This document shows positions 9,870 through 18,122 of a DNA stretch of 64,000 nt, piece by piece. Origin of the DNA: an uncultured Pelagibacteraceae bacterium. GTDB lineage: Bacteria > Pseudomonadota > Alphaproteobacteria > Pelagibacterales > Pelagibacteraceae. Both the position numbers and the translations under genes were made by a program. Every line of letters starts with the position of its first letter. Position 1 is the stretch's first letter. The stretch is taken from positions 124,001 through 188,000 of the forward strand of contig CACLXL010000001.1 in NCBI GenBank assembly GCA_902610975.1. Reading direction: 5' to 3'. The notes under the pieces are model-generated. The model was not told the DNA's origin, did no database searches, and was given only the letters and a program-made list of their open reading frames with translations.

Positions 9870-10536
9870 CAAATTACATATTCTAGTAGTTGACGATGAC
9901 GATAGAATTAGAAGTCTTTTAAAAGATTATTTATCAGAAAATAATTATATTGTTTCTACAGCAGAAAATGCAGATGAAGCCAAGAAGAAAATAAATTATT
10001 TAAAATTTGATATAATCATTTTAGATGTAATGATGCCTGGGCAAAATGGCTATGATTTAACTCAAGAAATTAAGAAAAAAATTAAAGTTCCAATAATTTT
10101 ACTCACCGCTAAAGGTGAAGTTGAAAATCGAATTAAAGGTTTAGAGTTAGGAGCAGATGATTATATTGGGAAACCCTTCGAACCTAAAGAATTATTATTA
10201 AGAATAAAAAATGTAATTAAAAGTAATATAAAAATTGATCTTGAGGCAAAACATCAAATAGGAAAAGCAAAAATAGACCTAAATAAAATGATAATAAATT
10301 TAAAAGAAATAGATAAAAAGATTAATAATTCAGAAAAAAAAGTTCTTATTGAAATGTTATCTAACCCTGGAAAAACTTATTCGCGTGAAGAAATTGGAAA
10401 AATTTCAGGTATTACGCAAGAAAGATCTATTGACGTTATGATTACAAGACTAAGACAAAAAATTGAAGTTAATCCTAAAAATCCAAAATATTTACAAACT
10501 ATAAGAGGAGCAGGTTATGTTCTCTGGGTTGAATAA
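9859..10536 (+). CDS. OmpR/PetR-family response regulator
   Basis: A 225-aa two-component response regulator. The receiver has the acidic pocket VDDDD (11-15), the phospho-acceptor Asp56 in IILDVMMPG, Thr84 in LLTAK and Lys106 in GKPFEP. The C-terminal winged helix (about 130-225) ends in the OmpR-type RSIDVMITRLRQKIE and TIRGAGYVLW. It lies between the MarR gene (11-base overlap) and the sensor kinase (20-base overlap). The MarR-regulator order matches Rhodobacter petP-petR, while the kinase makes an OmpR/EnvZ-like pair. The regulon cannot be read from this sequence. Confidence 0.9.
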   Translation: MENNKLHILVVDDDDRIRSLLKDYLSENNYIVSTAENADEAKKKINYLKFDIIILDVMMPGQNGYDLTQEIKKKIKVPIILLTAKGEVENRIKGLELGADDYIGKPFEPKELLLRIKNVIKSNIKIDLEAKHQIGKAKIDLNKMIINLKEIDKKINNSEKKVLIEMLSNPGKTYSREEIGKISGITQERSIDVMITRLRQKIEVNPKNPKYLQTIRGAGYVLWVE

Positions 10537-11833
10537 ATTTATAAAATTAATTCTTCCAAAAAGATTATTTTATAGGGCTTTAATAATTGTAGCTGCTCCA
10601 ACAATTATACTTCAATTTATTATTACAATAGTTTTTTATGATAGTATTTGGATTAAAGCTAATAAAAACACTACAAGATCTTTGGTAGCTCAGTTAAAAA
10701 CTATTCAAGAAGTTTATAAAAATGATAAAAAAAATTTAGATTTTTTTACAGATAGTTATAAAAATAATTTTAATTTCGAAATAGGTATTAATCAGAATGA
10801 GTTGCCTAAAATATCAGGTGAACGAAAATTTAGTCCTATGGATAGATCTCTAAGAAGGGAGCTTAAATCAACTTTTGGAAATAATAATTACTGGTTCAGT
10901 ACCTCAAAATTTAAGAATGCCGTCGAAATAAAAATTAAATCTCAAAATGATATAATTGAATTTTTAGTGCCTAAAGAAATGGTGTCGGCATCTTCTGTAA
11001 GATTATTCGTTTTATGGACTACTTTGCCATCAATAGTTTTAATTGTAATTGCTTTGATATTTCTAAAAAATCAAACAAAACCTTTAGTAAGATTAGCAAA
11101 AGCAGCAGAAAAATTTGGGAAGGGAGACTATGTAAATGACTTTAGACCTTCAGGAGCTCAAGAAATTAGGAAGGCGGCATATGAGTTTGATAGAATGGCA
11201 AAAAGAATAAATCGTCATCTAAACCAAAGATCAGAAATGTTATCCGGTATTAGTCATGATTTAAGGACACCATTAACTCGTCTGAAATTACAACTTGCGA
11301 TGATTAGTGAAAAAGAATTGTCTAACAATATGTCCAAAGATATAGATGAGATGGAAAAAATGCTTAATGATTATCTTCATTTTGCAAAAACTCAGTCCCT
11401 AGAGTCAACTAAAGAAGTTAATTTAGCAAAGATATTTAATGAAATAAAAAAAGACATAAACAACAATAATTTAGAAATTCTGATTACTGACGATGTAAAT
11501 CTAAAAGCTAGACCTATCTCTTTAAAAAGATCTTTTGAAAACATTATAATGAACGGACTCACCTATGGAAAAAAGGTATTTGTTAATATTGAAAAAGGTT
11601 CTAACCGTGCATTAATCATTTTTGAGGACGACGGACCTGGAATTCCTGAAGATCAATATAAAAATGTTTTTAAGCCTTTTTTTAGACTTGATAAAAGTAG
11701 AAGTCTCAATAAATCCGGAGTAGGTTTAGGATTAGCTATAGTTGAAGATGTTATAAATTCTCACGGAGGAAGCATTCACTTGGGTAAAAGTAAATATAAA
11801 GGTTTGCTTTTTAAGATTTCTTTGCCTTTTTAG
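10517..11833 (+). CDS. EnvZ-type sensor histidine kinase
   Basis: A 438-aa membrane kinase predicted to phosphorylate the adjacent OmpR-type regulator. Transmembrane segments are near residues 20-40 and 163-183, flanking a periplasmic domain of about 120 residues. A HAMP linker follows (FLKNQTKPLVRLAKAAEKF to about 237), then the H-box with His247 (GISHDLRTPLTRLK). The ATPase domain has the N-box (ENIIMNGLTYG), G1 (DDGPGIP), F-box (FKPFFRLDKS) and G2 (GVGLGLAIVEDV). The 3' end overlaps the convergent ubiK by 23 bases. The sensed signal is unknown. Confidence 0.9.
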   Translation: MFSGLNKFIKLILPKRLFYRALIIVAAPTIILQFIITIVFYDSIWIKANKNTTRSLVAQLKTIQEVYKNDKKNLDFFTDSYKNNFNFEIGINQNELPKISGERKFSPMDRSLRRELKSTFGNNNYWFSTSKFKNAVEIKIKSQNDIIEFLVPKEMVSASSVRLFVLWTTLPSIVLIVIALIFLKNQTKPLVRLAKAAEKFGKGDYVNDFRPSGAQEIRKAAYEFDRMAKRINRHLNQRSEMLSGISHDLRTPLTRLKLQLAMISEKELSNNMSKDIDEMEKMLNDYLHFAKTQSLESTKEVNLAKIFNEIKKDINNNNLEILITDDVNLKARPISLKRSFENIIMNGLTYGKKVFVNIEKGSNRALIIFEDDGPGIPEDQYKNVFKPFFRLDKSRSLNKSGVGLGLAIVEDVINSHGGSIHLGKSKYKGLLFKISLPF

Positions 11834-12056
11834 ATTTAGTTTTTTTTTGTAATTCTTTAATAATATTTTCTTGTTTTTCAACAATCTTTTTTAATACTTC
11901 GAATTCGTCTTGTGTCACTAGATTTAATGAACCTGCTAACTTGTCTTTTTTAAATTTTAAATCATTTGTAATTTCTCTTTTGATATCTTTTGAAGTTAAG
12001 ATACCATTTTCAATCAAGCTCGAAATTATTTTTAAAAGTTTTTCTGATTTTGCCAT
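11811..12056 (-). CDS. ubiK: UbiK-family ubiquinone biosynthesis accessory factor
   Basis: An 81-aa protein of the BMFP/YqiC family. It consists of an amphipathic N-terminal region (SEKLLKIISSLIENGILTSK) and a C-terminal coiled coil, LVTQDEFEVLKKIVEKQE, which is the family's most conserved block (xVtreEFdvl), ending in a Lys-rich tail. Characterised UbiK proteins help the ubiquinone biosynthetic complex under aerobic conditions and associate with membranes. The start at 12056 is divergent from lgt across 51 bases, and the tail lies inside the end of the kinase gene on the other strand. Confidence 0.72.
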   Translation of the reverse strand: MAKSEKLLKIISSLIENGILTSKDIKREITNDLKFKKDKLAGSLNLVTQDEFEVLKKIVEKQENIIKELQKKTKSKKAKKS

Positions 12057-12107
12057 AGTTTATCTTATTTGATGGGCATCTTAATTTCAAATGTGATATA
12101 AGATCAT

Positions 12108-12899
12108 ATGTTCACACATGATTTAGATCCTATTTTGATTGATTTTGGGTTTATTGCGATTAGATGGTACTCATTAGCTTATATTTTTGGAATTATTTTA
12201 GGTTGGTGGTATGGAAAAAAAATTATCATTAAATATTTAAATAGTGAAACTGTAGAAATTAATTTAAAGAATTTCGATGATTTAATAACAAACCTAATTT
12301 TTTCAATTATTATCGGAGGCAGATTAGGTTACGTCATTTTTTACAATCCAAAATATTACATTTCCAACCCGCTAGATATTATCAAAATTTGGGAAGGTGG
12401 AATGTCATTTCACGGTGCTCTAATAGGAGTAATAATTGGAACTTATTTTTTTTCAAAAAAAAGAAATATACAACCTTTTTTTTTATTAGATATAGTTGCA
12501 TGTGTAGCTCCAATTGGTATTTTTTTTGGAAGAGTTGCCAACTTTATAAACGGTGAGCTTGTAGGTAAAACAAGTAACATATTCTGGGGTGTAATATTTC
12601 CAGATTATGACTCTTTAGTTAGACATCCATCACAACTATACGAAGCAGTATTAGAGGGATTAGTCTTATTTTTTATAATGAACTCAATTATAAAAAGAAT
12701 TAATTATCAATTTGGAACTTGTTCATACCTTTTTTTAATTTATTATGGGTTTTTTAGAATCCTTTCTGAGTTTTTTAGAGAGCCAGATGAGCAATTAGGT
12801 CTTTTTTTTAATTTAATTAGCATGGGAACTCTTTTAAGTGTTTGCATGATAATAAGTGGATTTGTACTTTTTAAAATCTTAAGAAAAAATGAAAACTAA
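12108..12899 (+). CDS. lgt: Prolipoprotein diacylglyceryl transferase
   Basis: A 263-aa polytopic inner-membrane enzyme that moves diacylglycerol from phosphatidylglycerol to the Cys of prelipoproteins. Conserved family blocks are IGGRLGYVIFYNP, GGMSFHGALIG, the Lgt signature GRVANFINGELVGK and RHPSQLYEAVLEG, with about seven hydrophobic helices. Near the C terminus YGFFRILSEFFREPDEQLG matches the conserved substrate-site Arg/Glu region. It overlaps the next gene by 11 bases, forming the lgt-midA-pgeF group seen in many alphaproteobacteria. Confidence 0.96.
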   Translation: MFTHDLDPILIDFGFIAIRWYSLAYIFGIILGWWYGKKIIIKYLNSETVEINLKNFDDLITNLIFSIIIGGRLGYVIFYNPKYYISNPLDIIKIWEGGMSFHGALIGVIIGTYFFSKKRNIQPFFLLDIVACVAPIGIFFGRVANFINGELVGKTSNIFWGVIFPDYDSLVRHPSQLYEAVLEGLVLFFIMNSIIKRINYQFGTCSYLFLIYYGFFRILSEFFREPDEQLGLFFNLISMGTLLSVCMIISGFVLFKILRKNEN

Positions 12900-13950
12900 T
12901 TATAAATTTTTTTGTAATTCAAAATCATTACCGGTTGATGATTTTTTTCATAATGTGCTTTACGACAAGAAAAATGGTTATTATAATATTAAATCACCTA
13001 TTGGAAATAAGGGTGACTATATAACAGCTCCGACAATATCAAAATTATTTTCAGAAATAATAGCCGTATGGATAATTTCTACTTGGGAAAATTTTGGCAA
13101 ACCTTCAAATTTTAATATTGTTGAGCTAGGACCTGGCGATGGAAGTCTTACAATGGTATTAATAGATGTTTTTAAAAGGTTTCCTAAATTCAACTCTTGT
13201 AAAAATATTTATTTGTTTGAGGTAAGCAGTATCTTGAAAAAAATTCAGCAAAAAAATATTAAAAATACAAAAGTAAAATGGATACAAAACTTTAAAAAAA
13301 TAAAAAAGGCACCTACAATTTTTTTTGGAAATGAGTTTTTTGACTCAATTCCAATTAAACAATTTAAACGTAAAAATAATACAATTCTTGAAAAATATTT
13401 TGTTTTGAAAAGTAATGGTCAAATTATTGAAAACTTTCAAAAAGCTTCGTCTAAAGATATAAAAGTAATTAGATCATTTAAAACTTTTAAAAACCAAAAA
13501 TTCATAGAGTTTCCTAAAAATGGTTTCTCAATATTAAAAGAAATTATAAAAAAAATTAAGAAGTTAGATGGGTGCCTATTAATGATTGATTATGGTTACT
13601 TAAAACCAAATAACAATGATACCATTCAATCAGTATTAAATCATAAAAAAAATAATATTCTAGAAAATTTAGGTAAAGCAGATATTTCGTGTCATGTTAA
13701 TTTTCAGTTATTAACTGAATTTTTTTTAAAAAATAATTTACAAGTTGAAAAAACTATTTCTCAAAAAGAATTTTTGAATAATATGGGCATAAAAGAAAGA
13801 GCAGATTTGATATCAAGAAAAATGAAATTTTTAGATAAAACAAATCTTTATTTAAGATTAAAACGATTAACGAGTTCTAATTTAATGGGTGATTTATTTA
13901 AGGTGATTTTAACATATAAATATAATCGTAATTATTTCGGGTTTAAATAA
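12889..13950 (+). CDS. SAM-dependent methyltransferase, MidA/NDUFAF7 family
   Basis: A 353-aa class I methyltransferase of the DUF185 family. It has the N-terminal family motif GNKGDYITAPTISKLFSE and the SAM-binding ELGPGDGSLTMVL, followed by FFGNEFFDSIPIKQF and LLMIDYGY. Eukaryotic NDUFAF7/MidA methylates an arginine of the complex I subunit NDUFS2; a matching role on bacterial NuoD is plausible but inferred. It starts inside the end of lgt and its last base is the first base of pgeF. Confidence 0.85.
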   Translation: MKTNYKFFCNSKSLPVDDFFHNVLYDKKNGYYNIKSPIGNKGDYITAPTISKLFSEIIAVWIISTWENFGKPSNFNIVELGPGDGSLTMVLIDVFKRFPKFNSCKNIYLFEVSSILKKIQQKNIKNTKVKWIQNFKKIKKAPTIFFGNEFFDSIPIKQFKRKNNTILEKYFVLKSNGQIIENFQKASSKDIKVIRSFKTFKNQKFIEFPKNGFSILKEIIKKIKKLDGCLLMIDYGYLKPNNNDTIQSVLNHKKNNILENLGKADISCHVNFQLLTEFFLKNNLQVEKTISQKEFLNNMGIKERADLISRKMKFLDKTNLYLRLKRLTSSNLMGDLFKVILTYKYNRNYFGFK

Positions 13951-14702
13951 TGTTTTACTCAAAAAAATTGAAAACTTTCAAAAACTTAAAACATTGTTTT
14001 TTTTCTAGAAAAGGTGGTTTCTCAAAAGGAATTTATGCAAGTTTAAATTGTGGTAGAGGATCAGGAGATAGTAAAAAAAACTTGTCAAATAACTTTAAAT
14101 TGATCGCGAAGAAAATGAATATAATATCAGGAAATTTAGTTCTGATGCATCAAACTCATAGTAACAAAGTAGTAGAAATTAAAAAAAAAAATTTTAAAAA
14201 AAAGATTTTTTCTGATGCAATAATAACAAAAATTAAAGGTATCGCTCTTTGTGTAGTTACCGCAGATTGTGTGCCTATTTTACTCTTCGATCCTAAAAGT
14301 AAAATTATCGGTTGTGTTCATGCTGGATGGAAGGGAGCTTTTTCTGGAATAATAAAAAATACAGTTATAAAGATGAAAAATTATTCCTCTAGTAATAAAA
14401 TTTATGCATGTATAGGACCTTGTATTGGTTTTAAAAACTATGAAGTTGACATAAAATTTTTTAATAAATTTATAAAACAGTCAAAAAAAAATAATAAATA
14501 TTTTGAAAAAAAAAACAATTTTAAAAAGTTATTTAACTTAAGAAAGTTTGTAACTGATCTACTTTTAGAATTGGGTGTGGAAATAGATCACGTAAATCGT
14601 GACACTTTTAAGGAAAAGAATTACTTTTTTAGCTACAGAAGGTCTTTAATTCTGAAAGAGAGGGATTATGGGAGGTGTTTATCAGCTATAAGTTTGGTTT
14701 AG
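13950..14702 (+). CDS. pgeF: Peptidoglycan editing factor (YfiH/laccase-domain)
   Basis: A 250-aa protein of the PgeF/YfiH family (Cu-oxidase_4 domain). Metal and catalytic motifs are LMHQTHSNKVVEI (His), VVTADCVPILLFDP (Cys) and GCVHAGWKGAFSG (His). In Escherichia coli PgeF removes misincorporated residues (L-Ser for L-Ala) from cell-wall precursors; related proteins act on purine nucleosides. The gene is rich in AAA lysine codons and has A-runs of 11 (14181-14191) and 10 (14506-14515) bases. It ends 48 bases before prs. Confidence 0.88.
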   Translation: MFYSKKLKTFKNLKHCFFSRKGGFSKGIYASLNCGRGSGDSKKNLSNNFKLIAKKMNIISGNLVLMHQTHSNKVVEIKKKNFKKKIFSDAIITKIKGIALCVVTADCVPILLFDPKSKIIGCVHAGWKGAFSGIIKNTVIKMKNYSSSNKIYACIGPCIGFKNYEVDIKFFNKFIKQSKKNNKYFEKKNNFKKLFNLRKFVTDLLLELGVEIDHVNRDTFKEKNYFFSYRRSLILKERDYGRCLSAISLV

Positions 14703-14709
14703 ATTAAAT

Positions 14710-14738
14710 TTGAAAACTTAATAAAATAATTGTATAAA
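14710..14738 (+). promoter_or_regulatory. Candidate sigma-70 promoter for prs
   Basis: TTGAAA (14710-14715) and TATAAA (14733-14738) are separated by exactly 17 bases. Each hexamer matches five of six consensus bases. It lies in the 48-base gap between pgeF and prs. A transcript starting about 7 bases after the -10 box would have a leader of only about 6 bases before the prs ATG at 14751. This is one of the best-formed promoter pairs I found in the window. Confidence 0.55.
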
Positions 14739-14750
14739 TAATCACTTTTC

Positions 14751-15683
14751 ATGAAAATTTTATCTGGCACTAGCAACCTCAAGCTCAGTAAGGATATTTC
14801 TAAAAACCTAAAACTTAAATTGATAAATACAAACATTAGAAGATTTGCTGATGGAGAAATTTATATTGAGATAAATGAAAATATCAGAGGTAATAGCGTT
14901 TTTGTTATTCAGTCTACATCAAATCCAGCAAATGATAATATAATGGAGTTATTATTAGTGATTGATGCTTTAAAAAGGTCATCAGCAAAAACTATTACAG
15001 CAGTAATCCCTTATTTCGGTTATGCTAGACAAGATAGAAAAGTTGCGCCAAGAACATCCATCTCAGCAAAAGTAGTGGCAAATTTAATTTCTAATGCTGG
15101 AGCTACCAGAGTGGTGACAGTAGATTTGCACGCAGGTCAAATTCAAGGATTTTTTGATATGCCAGTTGACAATTTATATACAGCGCCTCTTTTTGCTAAA
15201 TATATTAAAAAAAAATTAAACTCTAGAAAACTAATTTGTGTTTCACCAGACGTCGGAGGAGTTGCTAGAACTAGAGCGTTAGCAACAAGAATAAAAGCTG
15301 ATCTTGCAATCATCGACAAAAGAAGGCCTGCTCCAGGTAAATCAGAAGTGATGAATATTATTGGAAATGTTAAAGATAAAACTTGCATCATAGTTGATGA
15401 CATAATTGATAGCGGAGGAACAATAGTTAATGCGGTAGATGCATTAAAAAAGAATGGGGCAAATGAAGTTTACGTATTTATTACACACGCTGTTTTAAGT
15501 GGTGATGCTGTAAAAAAAATAAAAAACTCAAAAATTAAAAAACTTGTAATTACTGATACAATCAATAATGCTAAAAAAATTAAAAATAATAATAAAATTG
15601 AGGTGTTATCTATTGCCTCACTAATGTCCGAAGCTATAAAAAGAATAGCTAATTCTAACTCGGTATCTGATTTATTCAATTAA
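14751..15683 (+). CDS. prs: Ribose-phosphate diphosphokinase (PRPP synthetase)
   Basis: A 310-aa class I PRPP synthetase, which makes phosphoribosyl pyrophosphate from ribose 5-phosphate and ATP for nucleotide, His and Trp synthesis. Motifs are NIRRFADGEIYIEI, the ATP site GYARQDRKVAPRTSIS, the metal-binding VDLHAGQIQGFFDMP, the flexible-loop PDVGGVARTRALA and the PRPP loop IIVDDIIDSGGTI. It has its own promoter-like element immediately upstream, consistent with independent expression of a core gene. Confidence 0.97.
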   Translation: MKILSGTSNLKLSKDISKNLKLKLINTNIRRFADGEIYIEINENIRGNSVFVIQSTSNPANDNIMELLLVIDALKRSSAKTITAVIPYFGYARQDRKVAPRTSISAKVVANLISNAGATRVVTVDLHAGQIQGFFDMPVDNLYTAPLFAKYIKKKLNSRKLICVSPDVGGVARTRALATRIKADLAIIDKRRPAPGKSEVMNIIGNVKDKTCIIVDDIIDSGGTIVNAVDALKKNGANEVYVFITHAVLSGDAVKKIKNSKIKKLVITDTINNAKKIKNNNKIEVLSIASLMSEAIKRIANSNSVSDLFN

Positions 15684-15686
15684 CAC

Positions 15687-15715
15687 TTGTTTTAGTTTAG
15701 AAGTTGAGTTATATA
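15687..15715 (+). promoter_or_regulatory. Candidate promoter for rplY-pth-ychF
   Basis: TTGTTT (15687-15692) and TATATA (15710-15715) lie 17 bases apart in the 48-base gap between prs and rplY. The -35 box is weaker (four of six) and the -10 box matches five of six. The predicted transcript start would be about 10 bases before the rplY ATG at 15732, again a very short leader. Confidence 0.4.
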
Positions 15716-15731
15716 CCCCTTCATTAATATT

Positions 15732-16484
15732 ATGAGTAATCTAAAAGCAACAAAAAGAGAAAACTTGTCAAGTGGCTCTAATAACAAGCTTCGAGCTGAG
15801 GGATTGATTCCTGCTATTTTGTATGGAGGCAATAATCCTAATCTAAATATTTCTATAAATAAAAAAGATATAGCTAATATTATCAATTCAGAAACTTTCT
15901 TGTCAAAAGTTCTTGAAATTGAGGTGGATGGTAAAAAGGAAAAAGTAATTCCAAGAGACGTTTCTTTTCACGTTGTATCAGAAGAGCCTATACATATAGA
16001 TTTTATGAGAATTGTTTCAGGAAAAAAAATTATTTTGGAAATCCCTGTAAAATTTATAAATCACCCAGACTCACCAGGTCTTAAAAGAGGTGGTGTGTTG
16101 AATATTGTAAGAAGAAAAGTAGAATTGAATTGTCCTGCCGAAAATATTCCTGATGAGATTATCGTTGATTTAGCAGGTACTGATATCGGAACTAGTATAA
16201 AGATTTCATCAGTAAAACTTCCAGAAAATATAAAACCAACGATAACAGATAGAGATTTCGTAGTTGCAACTGTAGCAGCACCAACGATAATTAAAGAACC
16301 AGAAAAACCTGCCGAAGATACTGCAGCTGAAGGCGCTGAGGGAGAAGCTCCTGCAGAAGGTTCAGAAGTTTCAGCTAAAGAGGGTGAAGCAGCTAAAAAA
16401 GATGAAAAAGGAAAAGAAGGTACTTCTGATAAGAAACCCGAAGATAAGAAACCTGCTGAAAAAAAACCTACTGAAAAAAAATAA
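15732..16484 (+). CDS. rplY: Ribosomal protein bL25, long CTC form
   Basis: A 250-aa bL25/Ctc protein that binds 5S rRNA in the large subunit. The N-terminal L25 domain (about 1-90) starts ATKRENLSSGSNNKLRAEGL and has IPAILYGGNNPN. The C-terminal beta-barrel CTC domain (about 95-185) carries ILEIPVKFINHPDSPGLKRG and VDLAGTDIGTSIKISSVKLP. A tail of about 60 residues follows, made of Ala/Glu then Lys/Pro-rich short repeats (KKPEDKKPAEKKPTEKK), a low-complexity extension common in this clade. It lies 5 bases ahead of pth, a conserved pairing. Confidence 0.93.
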   Translation: MSNLKATKRENLSSGSNNKLRAEGLIPAILYGGNNPNLNISINKKDIANIINSETFLSKVLEIEVDGKKEKVIPRDVSFHVVSEEPIHIDFMRIVSGKKIILEIPVKFINHPDSPGLKRGGVLNIVRRKVELNCPAENIPDEIIVDLAGTDIGTSIKISSVKLPENIKPTITDRDFVVATVAAPTIIKEPEKPAEDTAAEGAEGEAPAEGSEVSAKEGEAAKKDEKGKEGTSDKKPEDKKPAEKKPTEKK

Positions 16485-16489
16485 TTAAT

Positions 16490-17062
16490 ATGCTTTTACT
16501 TGTTGGATTAGGAAATCCAGGTTCAGACTATACAAATACCAGACATAATATTGGTTTTAGAATAATTGACGCTATTAACGCTCATTTTAAACTTTCTAAG
16601 CAAAAACCAAAATTTAAAGGTTTGCTAACTACAGGTAATATTGATGAAAAGAAAATTTATGCCATTAAACCACTTACATTTATGAATAATTCAGGCACTG
16701 CAATTAAAGAATTGATTGATTATTTTAAAATTGAAGCTAAAGATGTAATCGTATTTCATGATGATATGGACATTGACTTTGGAAAAATTAAAACAAAGTT
16801 TGGAGGCGGGAGCGCTGGACATAATGGAATAGAATCTATCGATAAGTTTATCGGTAAAGACTATTCTAGAGTTAGAATTGGCATAGGTCATCCCAAACAA
16901 AAGAAAAAAGTTAACAATCATGTTTTAGATGACTTTAAGGATGACGAAGAAGAAAAAATTAAAGAGATTACTGAAAATATTGTTAAACAAATACCCACTC
17001 TTATTGATAAAAAAATTGACCTTTTTTCAAGTAAAGTTAATCAAAATTTAGATGGGATTTAA
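16490..17062 (+). CDS. pth: Peptidyl-tRNA hydrolase
   Basis: A 190-aa enzyme that recycles peptidyl-tRNAs released from stalled ribosomes. The signature LLVGLGNPGSDYTNTRHNIGF includes the catalytic His of the family (in TRHNIGF). PLTFMNNSG, the catalytic Asp region VFHDDMDIDFGK and KFGGGSAGHNGIESID follow, all diagnostic. It sits between rplY and ychF and overlaps the latter by 11 bases, giving the rplY-pth-ychF order widespread in proteobacteria. Confidence 0.97.
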   Translation: MLLLVGLGNPGSDYTNTRHNIGFRIIDAINAHFKLSKQKPKFKGLLTTGNIDEKKIYAIKPLTFMNNSGTAIKELIDYFKIEAKDVIVFHDDMDIDFGKIKTKFGGGSAGHNGIESIDKFIGKDYSRVRIGIGHPKQKKKVNNHVLDDFKDDEEEKIKEITENIVKQIPTLIDKKIDLFSSKVNQNLDGI

Positions 17063-18122
17063 ATGTGGAATTGTTGGATTGCCTAATGTGGGTAAATCAA
17101 CTTTGTTCAATGCTCTTACATCATCAAAAAATGCTGAAGCAGCAAACTTTCCTTTTTGCACTATAGATCCAAACATAGGAATAGTAGATGTCGTAGATGA
17201 TAGACTAGACAAGTTAACAAATCTTTCTAAATCAAAAAAAAAAATTTACACAACAATTACATTTGTTGATATTGCAGGGTTAGTAAAAGGGGCCTCAAAA
17301 GGTGAGGGTTTAGGTAATAAATTTTTGTCTCATATAAGAGAAGTTGATGCGATTATTCACTTAGTAAGATGTTTTACATCAGAAAAAATAACACATGTAA
17401 ATTCAAAAATTAATCCAGCAGATGATTTGGAGATAATAAAGACTGAGATAGTTCTCTCAGATTTAGACTTGATTCAAAAAAAACTAGATAAAGGAAAAAA
17501 GAAATTACTTAATGATAAAGAGATAAAGATTTTAGAGGAAAAATTAAACTATTTAGAAAGTGGAAAAGATATAAAAATAAATGATTTGTATGAGGAAAAA
17601 TTTTTAACTGATATCGGTTTACTAAGTATAAAACCAAAAATTATTGTTTGTAATGTAGATGAGGAGACTTTGGCTCATGGAAATGAGTATACCCAAATGA
17701 TAAGAGAAAAATATCCAAATGAAAAGATAATAAATATTTGTGCTGATATAGAGGATCAACTTTCTGGCTTAAACATGAATGAGAAGGAATCTTTCATGCG
17801 AGATATTGGTTTAGAAAAAACCGGAATTAACAAACTTATTAAAGAAGGTTATGATCTTTTAAAGTTAGATACTTTTTTTACTTCAGGACCAGAAGAAAGT
17901 AGAGCTTGGACCGTCAAAAAAAATACCATTGCACCAAAAGCAGCAAGTGTAATTCATACTGATTTTGAAAAAAATTTCATTAGGGCTGAGGCGGTAAGTT
18001 GTGAAGATTTCATTAAATATGGTAGTGCTGAGAAATGTAAAGAAAATGGAAAATTGAGAATTGAAGGTAAAGACTATATTATCAAAGATGGTGATGTTTT
18101 ATATTTCAGAGTCAATCCTTGA
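17052..18122 (+). CDS. ychF: Redox-regulated ATPase/GTPase YchF (Obg-like)
   Basis: A 356-aa Obg-family P-loop protein. It has the G1 motif GLPNVGKSTLFNAL, G3 DIAGLVKGASKGEGLGN, a coiled-coil insertion (about 130-200), the altered G4 CNVDEE that goes with ATP preference in YchF/OLA1, and a C-terminal TGS domain ending [12 protein letters not shown]. It binds ribosomes and is linked to stress responses, without a fully defined role. The 3' end overlaps the convergent cytochrome c1 gene by 24 bases. Confidence 0.96.
   Translation: MGFKCGIVGLPNVGKSTLFNALTSSKNAEAANFPFCTIDPNIGIVDVVDDRLDKLTNLSKSKKKIYTTITFVDIAGLVKGASKGEGLGNKFLSHIREVDAIIHLVRCFTSEKITHVNSKINPADDLEIIKTEIVLSDLDLIQKKLDKGKKKLLNDKEIKILEEKLNYLESGKDIKINDLYEEKFLTDIGLLSIKPKIIVCNVDEETLAHGNEYTQMIREKYPNEKIINICADIEDQLSGLNMNEKESFMRDIGLEKTGINKLIKEGYDLLKLDTFFTSGPEESRAWTVKKNTIAPKAASVIHTDFEKNFIRAEAVSCEDFIKYGSAEKCKENGKLRIEGKDYIIKDGDVLYFRVNP

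Noticed and set aside
9859-11833. PhoB/PhoR phosphate regulatory pair
   Set aside because: The kinase has the EnvZ-like two-helix plus periplasmic loop layout and no PAS domain, and no pst/phoU genes are nearby.
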